A stretch of DNA of 64,000 nucleotides from assembly GCA_030272585.1 (NCBI GenBank), contig BSYQ01000007.1, forward strand, positions 3,600,001 to 3,664,000. The letters are read 5' to 3'. This document shows positions 8,579 through 19,214 of the stretch, piece after piece; position 1 is the first letter of the stretch; every line of letters starts with the position of its first letter. Position numbers and translations under genes: made by a program. The notes beneath the pieces are model-generated. The model had not been told where the DNA came from and searched no databases. It was given only the letters and a program-made list of their open reading frames with translations. Source of the stretch: Bryopsis sp. KO-2023. Lineage: Eukaryota; Chlorophyta; Ulvophyceae; Bryopsidales; Bryopsidaceae.

Positions 8579-11044
8579 GAAAAAAGTGAAGACCTTGGAT
8601 TGGGATGCAGATGGCACTCCTGGTCATGGAGGTTCATGATGGGATGCCACTCCAGGTCACTCTGATGCCACACCTGGGAGGTGGGATACCACCCCCACAC
8701 CAGGCAGACTGGGAGTGGAGCCCACTCCAAGAAGAAACAGATGGGATGAAACCCCAACTCCTGGAAGAGTGAGTTGTGCAATGGTTGTGGGTTATGCCTG
8801 TGGGTTGATTTTGTCAAGTTTCTTGTTGTTTATAAACCTCTTGGGGTGCCTGTGAAAATTTTGGGAGATCTTTGGAGGGCAGCAAGGTCACCAGAAGTGT
8901 TTTCTAAATCCCTGTTTTTCCCGAAGGTCGACGAGACGCCTGCATGGATTGGAGAGACACCCACTGCGCAAACGACAGTCTCGGTGAGTAGAATTGCAAA
9001 TCTTGAACATCGAATGAAATCAGTCACCAAAGGGGAAATAGTTGAAATCTGAGAAAGGGTGTCACACTCTTATTCTTATGCACAGTGTGACATTGGATTA
9101 TTTTAGGGGGTAAAACATGCTGGGTATTATTTTTGATGCGGAAGTCGACTCCTTTCCCTTTGATGGATTGAACACCGATTGGAAAAATAAGCCCCATGGC
9201 AGCATATTGGATCCTGTTTTCCGGAATTGACGACCATCATATATTTCTTTTGCAACAGATGACACCTACACCAGCAAAGCGCTCGAGGTCAAGATGGGAT
9301 GAAACACCTGCAGGTCCGTCACAGACTCCCAAGGCTCAGGCTACTCCAGTTGTGGGAGCGACGCCAGTTGTCACCGCTGGCCTGGGCATGGGGGTGACGC
9401 CCATGGGCGTCCCTGGTATGGAAACCCCCACCCCAAGGGCACTTCCTAAAGTCCTCCTGACGCCTGAGCAATATCAGGTACTTCACGATGTGTGTTTTCA
9501 TGGGTCCCCTTTCGGCATCCAGTGAACCGCTCGCAATTTGTTGCATGTATTGATTGATTTGCGAAACCCCTCAATTTTACGGAGGAGATATTTTGTCAGA
9601 ATGAAGTTTTGCTGAAATTGCCCACATCGTGTGAGTGTAAAGACATGTTTTTTAAATCCAAATTTCGTATGTTTCCAGCAAATGCGATGGGATCGGGAAA
9701 TTGAGGAAAGAGACAGGCCTTTGGCTGATGATGAGGTCGATTCCATGCTGCCCGGAGAGAAAGAAGGATACAAGGTGGGGTTCAGTCAGATACTATCAGA
9801 AGTAATATTAATCTCTGATACCTTACATGCAATGATGTGGATTGCAAAGGAAAAACACTGTTTTTGGCAACTTTTGGGTAGGATATTTAAAGCCACCTTG
9901 TTCTGGAGTTGGAAAACGCATGTGGAGATGTTTTTTCGTCCTTTGTTATTATTTGATGGGGCCCCTTAGCTTGCTGCTCTTTACATCTTCGACCCCTTGG
10001 TTTTTGAGTGAGACATATTCCAGCTTTTCATGGTGGCATGCCTGTCTTTTGGCTAAGATATTTTTCTCCTTCTGCTTGACTTCAATTCTTTCCCCCTTGC
10101 CCCTAGATCTTGGACCCACCTCAAGGCTATCTACTGATTCGAACTCGAGCAAGAAAAGTGACAGCAACGCCCACCCTCCGATGGGGGTGCCCCACTATAC
10201 AGCATTCCCGAAGACAATGTGTGAGTGCAACCCTCCTGTCTGCATGAAATGATCTGGAACAATTTTTCCCTGTTTTAAAGCTGGCTGATCGACAACCTGA
10301 CAATCACGGATTTTGCCCTGGTTTTTTTCTTCCATAACCAACCTTGCTAAGAAAACACATGGCATATACCCACTGGTGTTTTGTCGATTTCTTTTGTGGG
10401 ATATGCATCAAGAATTGAATAGATAATTATATTTCGGACCGTGGATCCACCGAACAATCCTCGTCCGGGCCGGTCACTGAGAACTCGTTGGTTTCCTGAG
10501 CAACCAAAAAGGTTTGCATACGTCTAATTTTGGACGGACTGTATTGTGCAGATTGGGGAGATCTGATGTTCCAGCCACCCCTAAGGGGCTGCCAGAAATG
10601 AAGCCTGAAGATTTGCAACACTTTGGGGTCTTGCTTCAAGAAATCAACGAAGAGGATCTGAACTCGGAGGATGCCAAGGAAAGGAAAATCATGAAGCTGT
10701 TGCTGCAGGTCAAAAATGGACCCCCCCCCCCCCCGCAAAGGAAGTCCGCTCTCAGCCAGCTGACAGACAAATCCAGGGAGTTCGGTGCAGGAAATCCCAA
10801 CCCCCAGGCTGGGTTCGGTGTGCCAATTCAACAAGGAGATGGCGCTTTTGGTGGGGCTATGCATGGCAACCAGACTGGATTCAACGGGAGTCCTCAGCCG
10901 CAAAGTGGCTTTGGAGCAATGCAGACATCTGGGTTTTATCCCCAGGGTGGTCAAGGTTACTCTGGAATTCAGCCGGGCATGGTTAATCAACCTCAGTCTG
11001 GTTTGCAGGGGGGGTTGCAGTCGTCAGGCAACCCTTTTGCTTGA
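8579..11044 (+). pseudogene. SF3B1 N-terminal piece fused to an NPF-ending tail
   Basis: Six exons with GT-AG introns match the N-terminus of splicing factor 3B subunit 1, the U2 snRNP protein that holds SF3B14 and U2AF and clamps the branch site. Exons: 8579-8768, 8927-8983, 9259-9477, 9679-9774, 10107-~10218 and 10552-11044. They show the RWDETP/TPGR repeats, KRSRSRWDETPAGP, LTPEQYQ-QMRWDREIEERDRP, PPQGYLLIRTRARKVTATPT and [12 protein letters not shown]...[11 protein letters not shown]. The HEAT repeats that should follow are absent. After FGAG the frame continues into a Gln/Gly/Phe-rich tail ([20 protein letters not shown]) ending in SSGNPFA-stop. That tail resembles the endings of ENTH or ArfGAP-type trafficking proteins. 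An in-frame TGA at 8637-8639 interrupts the first exon, and the fifth exon changes frame after ATPT. This is a captured, chimeric and decayed piece, not the working SF3B1. A later part of 10552-11044 could still be translated. Confidence 0.85.
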
Positions 11045-11570
11045 AAAAGGCAAAACTAAATTTATGGTCCCCGTTTGAAAAAAGAAATTGGGGTTGGGGG
11101 GGGGAAATGGGTGTTTTGAAATGAAGAAAGTGGAGAGGGGACGGTTTGAGGTCACGCTGTAAAACTGTGAAGAAATTGCAGATCGGGTGAGTTTTTCGGA
11201 TGGGTGGGTGGCTGTTTCCAAGTGCATTCACTTTTGGGGAAAAGAAAAAAAAAAGGGAAAGAAAGGTGTTCGATTGGGCTGGTTTTTTTTTTCCCTTTTT
11301 TTTTGACACCTCTTTTCATATGAACCAAGAACCTGGGGTGGCCATCCTTCAGGGTGGAGTGTTTTATTTTAGAATGGCAGAGAAAAAACATCAGCAATTC
11401 GAAATGTGAATTTGCTGGTGGATGATGTTTCAGTTTTCCTTCTTTTAGAGATTTCGGGTCGTTTTTTGTCGAATTTCGACTTTTCAATATTCAGCGTCTT
11501 CAACAAATGGGGGGTCATGTCAGTTTCAACAAAAAGAAAAAGAAAAAGATTGTGAATGTTTTTTTTCCCC
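11045..11570. other. Gene-free stretch after the fusion ORF
   Basis: Homopolymer-rich sequence with G and A/T runs. It may be the downstream region that came with the NPF-tail fragment. No exon is recognised. Confidence 0.35.
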
Positions 11571-12047
11571 TTATTTAAGGGAGGGGGGGGGCGAATGATG
11601 GAAAACATTTTTTAAAAAAAGAGTCTCCAAGGGTTGGTCATGCCTACAACGTCCCAGGTTGATGGGATCGTGCGATCCTTTCTTGAACAAGATAGCCTTT
11701 GCAGTTGCAACGCCCAACGAGGAGGAAGGGAGGATGGCGGAGCCTTGTTTATTGGCGAGTTTTTTTTTGACACTGTGCATTTGGGCGGCAGGTAATGTAA
11801 GGCCATGATTGAAGAGCTGAGTGGATCCAAATTGGACAGCAGTTTTGCCGTCGATCCCCATGAGAGTCAGCCCACCACCAGCAGTGCTGCTGAGAACACC
11901 ACCGATGGATTGACCCCTGTGGATGTTGATAAAGAGAAGCGTGCAGGGATGGATCCTTGCAGAGAGAAGTGGGTCACAGATAACCCAACTCTTTGCACAC
12001 ATATGCATCATTGTTTGCAACTTCTGAAGTGGGAGAAGAAATTATAG
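11571..12047. pseudogene. Unassigned coding-like cargo segment
   Basis: Both strands are open. The plus strand from 11805 reads as a hydrophilic start (MIEELSGSKLDSSFAVDPHE, later DGLTPVDVDKEKRAG) up to 12047. The minus strand from 12020 to 11571 gives a 149-residue frame with GGGLTLMGIDGKTAVQFG and ASLGVATAK-like runs. I cannot decide which strand was coding and recognise no family. Its place between other gene pieces suggests another captured fragment. Confidence 0.25.
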
Positions 12048-12084
12048 TCGACTTGGACAATAGATATGTGCAACATCTGAAACA

Positions 12085-13850
12085 ATGAGAAGTATATGGT
12101 CTCTTTGCTTCAACAGATTTTCTGGGGGAATAGGGCATGTTGAACAGGGAGGAGAGTATGCGTACTTTTGCAGTCATGAAAAAGTGTTGCATTGGTATTC
12201 AGATTTAGGCAGTCTTCAGTTGATGGGATGTTCAATGGGACTTTGGTGTTCATGTATTCATGTTCGCATTGGGAGCCGATGGTGAAGCAGGTGCATAGGC
12301 ACATCAATGTGACTGGGCTATTGGATGTAGCTGATGGGACGGCCTATCCTGGGAAAGTGGCGGGCTATTTGAAGCCCAGCTCGTCAGCAAATGCAAAAGG
12401 TAGATTTTCATTTCAACGAGTGACAAAGTCGAGGGCTGATAAGGTGGACATTTCCCTGGAGAATGGATGTTTTGGGAGCACATTTCTCACGAGAACTTAG
12501 GCTCAGTTTTCAGCCAGGCACGTCTGAAAAAACTCACCGCAACAACGCCCAGAAGCAATGGTGCACATTTTGGATGCGGATCGTGAAGAAACCCTGCTAA
12601 GATGGGGGGGGGGGGTTGTCGGGCCGGATTATGTTGAATCGTTCACTTTGCTTTTGAAACTTAAGAACTGCCAAAGGTGCACAACATATGGGTGGGATCC
12701 TGGGGGTGCCTGGCGGACATTGTGGTGCCCTTCTGAAAGTCTCGAGTCTATCATTTCGAGCCGATTTTCTAGATGGATTCAAACACATTTACGAAAGCTG
12801 GAGCAGCATTGAGATCAACAAATTGGACATCAGGGATGTCATCCTTATGCCATCAAGGAGGCTACACAGTATTGCAAAGGTGAAAACATGGCTATTTGAA
12901 TGGCACACGAGTCCAGCTTCCATTTCTTATTCGATCGAAGTGAAATCTCATGTTTCTGTGAATTTGGAGTGATTTGGAGTGCTTTCTTGTGCAATGAATA
13001 AGGCTTTCGAAAAGGTTTAGTCATTCACAGTAGACACAGTCAACGACGCTCAAAAACTTCGTGAAAATCCGGTGCATCCTGATAGCAGTCAGGACTGCTA
13101 TCACCGTGGAAATCTGTGGAGCCGAGCTATAGAATGATGTACCTTCTGCAACGAGGCGAGAACTTGAGTCGATGCTCAGAGGCATCACCTTTCCAAGCAG
13201 AATGTAGCACCGAAAATGTACCTCCAGAGTCACAAATACCATCCAATTATGGATATTTGTTGATCTTGTTCGGTAAACCGCCCTGCAGTTCCTCCGTGGG
13301 AACACCTGTTGAAACAAATTAATAGGGCTGAGCCTGCGGGACGTTCGATGAAGAAATGCTTGAATTGGTGAGCCAGAGGTCCACAGTTTCGTGGGCTTGT
13401 CTGTATTTCTTGTTGATTTGTTTTGTGAATAAAACACTCCCATCACTTGTTTCATTTTCATTTATTGACATTTCCTCCATGTTTTGTGCTCTTGATTTCC
13501 AGTGCAAAAATAGACAATTCCAAGGTGTGTTGCATAGCTTCGACATGGTGTACCTCCACTGCTTTCACCTTATGGATATTGCACCGCCATTCTGGAGTGT
13601 TCCCCCAGAGCTTCCGATCACTTAATTGACTGACCCTCTGATGGAAAGAGCAAACGCCACCGAAGGAGCATATGATCTATTTGAGCTATCCGATTTAGAC
13701 CTGGACTTGGGATTTTGTTGGAATCCTGGAGGTGAACTAATCTTCTGCAGGTTCTTGTTTGGCTCTTTTGCTTTTGGAAGACATTTTGTAATTGTATTTC
13801 GTCGTTTTGGAAAAGTGTTTGGTCCGCTGCGGCAATAGATGTTGACTTTA
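12085..13850. other. Unassigned cargo region of the 15.3-kb element
   Basis: Several moderately protein-like open stretches occur on the plus strand (12192-12500, with GLLDVADGTAYPGKVAGYLK; 12688-12885, with HIYESWSSIEINKLDIRDVI, followed by a possible donor AAG/GTGAAA near 12881; 13626-13750, with DLFELSDLDLDLGF). None joins its neighbour by clear splice sites, and none matches a family I know. There is no visible transposase catalytic motif. Probably further decayed gene fragments. Confidence 0.3.
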
Positions 13851-14206
13851 TTTATTTTTCAGTTTTGGGGTTCTGAGATCATCCGGAGATCTGCGTTCAA
13901 AGAACTCAGGGATGGCTGATTTTTTCGTAAAAGCAGTTTTATTTAACGTTCCGAAATGGCGGTGTGAGGGGCCGGAGCAAAAAAAATAAAAATGAAATCT
14001 TGTACCAAATCCAACTTGTTTACCCTCGGGAAAATGCGTTTTTCTATTTAAAAAAATCTATTCCTTTTGCTATATATATATATGTTTGTGTGGTGACGAA
14101 TCTTTTTTTCAATTGTTAATATTAATCGATAAGAAGTAATTTGCATCAGCTCTGTTGCTCCCATTCCTGCATATCTATTGAAACAGCACACAAAAGGAAT
14201 ACTTTT

Positions 14207-14335
14207 GGACTGAGCGGTGGGTGCATTTTCCTTTTCTTTTTCCTCCTATTTTCCTTTTGTGCATGGTAAGATTTGTAAGATTGATTGGTGGAGAAACTGA
14301 AGTGGGAAATTCCTCCTTTTGTAGCATGATCGCTC
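14207..14335 (-). repeat. Internal inverted repeat, left copy
   Basis: About 125 bp here is the reverse complement of 16706-16830 at roughly 88-90% identity. Shared landmarks are ACTGAGCGGTGGGTGC at the outer end, GTGGAGAAACTGAAGTGGGA, and TTTGTAGCATGAT at the inner end. The pair brackets the FtsH piece and two plus-strand exons, as if a smaller element were nested within the large one. Confidence 0.7.
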
Positions 14336-14531
14336 TGGGAAGTCCTTTTTGGGGTTAAAAAAAGTTTGGTGAAAAAGACCACCACCACCACAGCAAGATT
14401 AAACTGGGTCTAGGGGTCAGGCGGAGCATCTCCTGTGGAATGATTTTGAAAAAAACAAATTCAAACTATTCAAATTATTTAAATTCGTTTTCGATTTTTT
14501 TTTGCTTCCGTTCACTTTCCAACATCTCCAG

Positions 14532-14639
14532 GAAAATTTTGAAATTCCCCAAACTGCTGAAGAAATTGAGAACAGACCCATCCTCACCCCTGAGTATGAT
14601 CCGGCAGGCAGCCACCTGTGGGCAGACCTGGCAGTACAG
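14532..14639 (+). pseudogene. Single captured exon, unassigned
   Basis: A 108-base, phase-0 exon lies between a clean acceptor (TCTCCAG) and a donor (GTTACC). It encodes 36 residues (ENFEIPQTAEEIENRPILTP, then EYDPAGSHLWADLAVQ). Acidic and well structured, but family not recognised. No phase-compatible neighbour exon was found nearby. Confidence 0.45.
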
Positions 14640-14694
14640 GTTACCTGTGAAAAACAGCAATTAACCAGGGTCAATACATGATATTCCATAAACA

Positions 14695-14845
14695 ACAGAC
14701 TACACCACACAACATATGGTTGCAGTCAGTGAACACAGGGAAAAAACAAATCTGTGGAATAATTCAACTGTACACCACACAACTTTATATGGTTGTAGTC
14801 AGTGACCAGGGGAAAAACAGATCTGGGGTACAATTCAACAGTTGA
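14695..14845. repeat. Two-unit tandem duplication, about 70 bp
   Basis: Two adjacent direct units share TACACCACACAAC, TATGGTTG-AGTCAGTGA and a GGGAAAAA-CAGATCTG core. They lie just beyond the end of the FtsH-like sequence. Confidence 0.6.
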
Positions 14846-14854
14846 ATTATACCA

Positions 14855-15377
14855 CCTGCTGGAAATCGCCAGATGATCCATGGTGGTGATGTCATCATTG
14901 CCAAAGATGAACTCCTCAGGAATGCAACCTCCCAAAGCAACAGCCATCTGGTTCTCGAGGAGGAGCAACTGTACAGTCCTGATTCAAGCCTCTCAGCAAA
15001 GAAAGTCAATCCTCCAACAGCTCCTCAGCGAACGAAGAAAATCGGTGACTGGGTCGTACTCTGGCATCAATGCACGCATAAGGGCATGTCCAGCCTCGTT
15101 GTATGCAACCAGCTTCCTCTTATTGTCAGACATGACAGTCTGATTTTTCTCAGTACCAGCAACAATCCTTTCGAGAGCGTCCGCAATTTCTTCCTCAGGA
15201 GATTTCCTTGAGGTTTCGGCGGGCCGCCAAAATAGCTGCCTTGTTCATCAAATTCTGGAGATCAGCACCAGTGAACACAGGGGTTTGTTGGGAGATCTTC
15301 TCAACATTGACATCCTTGCCGATGGTCTTTACCCTTGAGGAGGATCTTGAAGATATATCGCCACAAATCACTGACAA
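14855..15377 (-). pseudogene. FtsH-type AAA metalloprotease fragment
   Basis: The minus strand encodes the end of the AAA module (VNVEKISQQTPVFTGADLQN, LMNKAAILAARRN) and the start of the M41 peptidase domain. FtsH enzymes are membrane-bound ATP-driven proteases of mitochondria and chloroplasts. After LKEIS the frame is lost through an apparent one-base insertion. The next frame continues with EEEIADALERIVAG, VMSDNKRKLVAYNEAGHALM and PEYDPVTDF. A third frame then gives ENQMAVALGGCIPEEFIFGN. The zinc motif reads NEAGH where active enzymes have HEAGH, so the first metal ligand is replaced. No ATP-binding Walker motifs and no transmembrane segment are present. Clearly a decayed, captured fragment; the order of parts matches the family. 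Confidence 0.85.
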
Positions 15378-16237
15378 ATGAATTTTATTTATTTTATTCT
15401 TCCAGGGGGCGGTGGTGGCTGAATTGCTCTTATTGAGTTTTTATGATTCAACTGATATATGTATATATTTTTCCCAACGTTCTTTCTCAAAGCAAGCAGA
15501 GTCGTTCGGTTGCATTGTTCTCTGTGTCTAAAACTTTGATTTCGAATTGATTTTTCGTTGAAATTATTTTGAAGGGGTATTTCCTCAGGATGCATTTTTC
15601 TATGATAATAATGGAATTTGATTCTGTCAATGTTTTTTTCCATATTCGTGTTTTTCTTGTTCTTTCTACTGTCGTCTTATACGGGGCCCTCAGTTCAGAT
15701 GGCACAGAGCTGGCTGACGAGCTTGAGCCGCCCGTCAGTGAATTCCCTCAGGAGAAATAAAACTAGTAAGTTCATAATCATCATAATAATGAATCAAGAT
15801 GAATGGAGATTAAAGAGGACCACTAGCGTCCCTTTTTTTGTCTCGGAAGTCAGTTTCTTATTGTTAGGAAAGGTGGGAAATATATTATATTATATTATAT
15901 TATTATTATTATATTATTTTATATTTTTATTCATACTGATCATTTAATAAAGAAAAATGATACTATTATATAATACATATAATATTTTGGCTGATTAATT
16001 GCAACATTTGTGGTCCTTCCCCTTCCCCCCTTTTCCCACATTGTCTCTCTTTTTCTTGCTATTTTTTGGTTGTTTATTCTGGATTTTTTGGTGAATTGTT
16101 CAGACAGGCATTGGTTTGTGGAGGCAGACAGAGGGGCCCACTAAATCGTTCCACGGTAATAGAAGCTTGTTGTATGCAGCCCATTACCTGTTCATGAACC
16201 AAAGCTGATTTTTTAATCCTTCTATTTTTTGTGCCAG

Positions 16238-16340
16238 AGTCGGACCCATACTTGTTGTGCAGAGCGATATTATTGATGAGGATGTGTTGGGAGTGCCACC
16301 GATTCTCTTCGAACTGAAAATCTCTCAGCAATCCTACCAG
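16238..16340 (+). pseudogene. Single captured exon, unassigned
   Basis: A 103-base exon lies between an acceptor (TGTGCCAG) and a donor (GTGTGA). It starts with one base of a split codon and encodes 34 residues (VGPILVVQSDIIDEDVLGVP, then PILFELKISQQSYQ). It reads as a beta-strand-rich protein piece. Family not recognised. It lies on the strand opposite the FtsH fragment. Confidence 0.45.
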
Positions 16341-16705
16341 GTGTGAAAAACAAAAACCTCACACCAGGACATACCAAAGAGGTGACTATTTTTTTCTTTT
16401 TTTGTTGGTTTGTTTTCGTTTTTTTCTTGTCTTGGTTTTATTTATTTATTTCATTTCTATGTGTGAACCTCTGAACTTGTAACGACTTATGCTTCAAATC
16501 GTTACGAAGGTGCAAAAAGGAGTGCATAATTTTTTGTAGAATGATTATTCTCTTGTCCATTCTTTTTTTTTTTTTTTTTAGGTCTCGAAAAAGGTGTCAA
16601 CTTGTGAATTGGCAGTTGAGGATACATTGATTCGTGTGTTTGATTTTTTTTAATTAGACTTTTGAATGTCGGAGTTCCAAAATAAGAACTTCCTAAGCCT
16701 ACAAA

Positions 16706-16830
16706 ATCATGCTACAAAAGAAGGAATTTCCCACTTCAGTTTTTCCACCAATCAATCTTACAACTCTTACCATGCGCAAAAGGAAAAAAGGAAAAAAAAG
16801 GAAAAGGAAAGCACCCACCGCTCAGTTGGA
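16706..16830 (+). repeat. Internal inverted repeat, right copy
   Basis: Partner of 14207-14335 (see there). The distance between outer ends is about 2.6 kb. The bases TGG flank both outer ends, but with only three bases this is weak support for a target duplication. Confidence 0.65.
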
Positions 16831-17100
16831 AAAACAACAACGATTAAGTGATCAGTTTTTTCCACCTTCATCTACTACTGTTCTTTTTTCACGGTGCAAT
16901 TTCAGAGATACGTTTTTCATTCTTGGGAAGGAAAAAAAGAATCTGGAACTGAAACTGCAGAACACAATTTCTTCAGGGTTTTTCACGCTTTTTAAGTTTT
17001 TTAAACCTCAAAAACATCATAAAAGAAGATTCAAGACCTGTTCATCGTCCCCCCCCCTTCTGGAAAATTGTACATGTCTTAATACAGCTCCTTTATACAC

Positions 17101-17764
17101 CTTTTCCAATGCTTGCAAGCTGTATTTCTCGTCTTTCACAGCCTTTTCTTTGGTCGATCGAATGCTGCTCAGCGCTTCCCTGCACTCTTCTGCCAAGTTC
17201 GACAACAACGGATTCGATTTTTGGATTCTCTCTTCCACCCTGGTCTTCTCGTCAAGCCACGACTTCAATTCCAACCTCATTTTCGTCTTTTCCTCCAGCA
17301 ATGCCGAATGCTCCTGAACACACCAGACTCTTTGATGTTTTCGAAAAACCAGCACCTGTCAGAATCACGGAAATCAGCATCAAAATATATTACATGTAAT
17401 TTAATATGGCACATATCGATTCTTGCACTTGTTTTGTTGTTTTAGATTTAACAACGTTTTTTTTTAACTTCGATTTTTTTTTAACTTCGATTAATCAACC
17501 AAGCAGAGTCCTTCCCACAGGAACTTTTTTTTTTTTTCACTTTTTTTTCACCCAGTCAAGCAGGAAAAATAGGTGTCTTTTTTTCTGTAAGCAAGGAAAA
17601 AACTTACAACAATATTAACGGGTTTGGATCTTAATAGCAAAAGAAAAAAGAACAAGAGAAATGCTCACTTTCATCGCCGCTTCGATTCTTTTCTGGAGTT
17701 CGGCTCCGTTTTGCTCTTGGTACGATTCTCGATCGAGATCTGCCTTTAAAACAGCTTCGGTTTC
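17101..17764 (-). pseudogene. Two in-phase coiled-coil exons
   Basis: On the minus strand, exon 17764-17669 (32 codons; TEAVLKADLDRESYQEQNGA) is followed by exon 17313-17101 (71 codons; ALLEEKTKMRLELKSWLDEK, ECREALSSIRSTKEKAVKDE). Both are phase 0 at both ends, with acceptors ACACAG and TGTTCAG and donors GTGAGC and GTGTAT. The joined 103 residues are heavily charged with a heptad pattern, so a coiled coil is certain but the parent family is not. Unlike the neighbouring pieces, these exons show no internal stop. They may be a fresh capture, or an expressed part of the element. Confidence 0.6.
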
Positions 17765-18119
17765 CTGTGTTTCACAAGTCAATGCATCTTCCAGGCTTCA
17801 TACTGCGATAAACAATAAAAAGGTTCCATAAACCACCACCACACACGCAAAAAATCAAACCATTTAGCACATGGAAAAAAAAACAAATGCACGTCTTCCT
17901 TTCCATCAAAATGAAAATCAATCCATCTGGGATGTCTTTCAGATGGATTATTTAAATTCCCCCCCCCCCATTGCTGCTCAAAATTCCAATGCAGTAGACA
18001 CATGACTAATGTTTTGGACGATGGATGCGTAACACGACAGGCGAAAAGAATGGTGAATTAATTTCTCTCCTGATGCATCCACACATTGAAGTATTTTGAA
18101 GCACCCCCACCTATAATAT

Positions 18120-19020
18120 CTAACAAGAAAATGGGGGGTGGTTATGCATGACCGAAAATCTTACCTTGGGCCATCGATAAGTAGGAGAAGAAAACAAAAT
18201 GCCCTTTTCTTTTTCCAAATATCTAACCCTCCCTTCCGCATCCCCCAATGTTTCTTCTCCACCATCGATCTAACCATTCATCGACAAGTAACGCTTCAAC
18301 TCCAACAGTTGGGCATTGGTCCAATTCTAGAATCCAGATAGGGGGACCCGCCCACCCCCCCTTCCTCGATTTTGTTTTCCTTAAGTCGGATGACTCATCA
18401 TCCACTCATCAGGATTGGGGGTTGGGTGTGTGGTTGGATTGGGAAGAGCCCTCAGTGTGGTCATTGGTGGAGACCTCGGCGTACGGTCAGCTGGAGAACT
18501 TCCAGACATGGGGTGATCGCCCTCCCCAGAAGCGGTCTATGGAAGGGAAAAAAAACAAGGAAATCGGATCCAAGAAAAAATACTGAAAAAAAAAGACCAC
18601 CACCATCTTCTGGATATGGCCCCAGAAATTGTTGGAAAGAAGAACCTTCCCACACACCCCAAAAAAACAAGAAATGAAAGAAAGAAAGACTTCTATAATG
18701 AGTGGATTAATAAAATACCCTGCTTACCACAAAACATTCAGAATAACATTCCGTCGCCTCCAGAATTGTATACTAGAGTTAAGAAGCGTACCTGGACTAG
18801 CTCCATCCCATCAGGTATGAAAAATCTCGACAAAAATCTGTCATCGATATCTTGCAGTCGGCTAGATATGCCCGTTCGGTTCATTCCTCAAATTTTCCCC
18901 AGAATTCCCCCACCAGAGCTCTCTTTGGCGCTGTTCGGGCTGCCTGCATCAGCAAACAGAAACCCTTTCAAATCGAAATGTGCATTTCTACTAAAAAGGG
19001 AGTGCGGGTGTGGATAATGC
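18120..19020. other. Unassigned cargo region with one possible exon
   Basis: A possible plus-strand exon at 18742-18813 (acceptor CATTCAG, donor GTATGA) encodes NNIPSPPELYTRVKKRTWTS. Nothing else here is recognised; the plus strand is open but low-complexity. Confidence 0.25.
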
Positions 19021-19214
19021 TTTATTATTGAATGTGTTTATTGCCGATTTGCACAGAGGAGGTTCCTGAATGAATCATGTGTGCAAGTAAAAAGGGAAAA
19101 ACGATGTCAATTCTAAAACTCTGTTTGCTTTTTTTTCAAGAAAAAAACACCTCTTCCTCCAACCAAAAAGAGTTTTATTGTTAGGGGAGAGGGCTTTTTC
19201 TTTTTTCCTTTTTT

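Noticed and set aside
8579-11044. Functional SF3B1 gene
   Set aside because: In-frame TGA in the first exon, frame change in the fifth, no HEAT repeats, and location inside a transposon.
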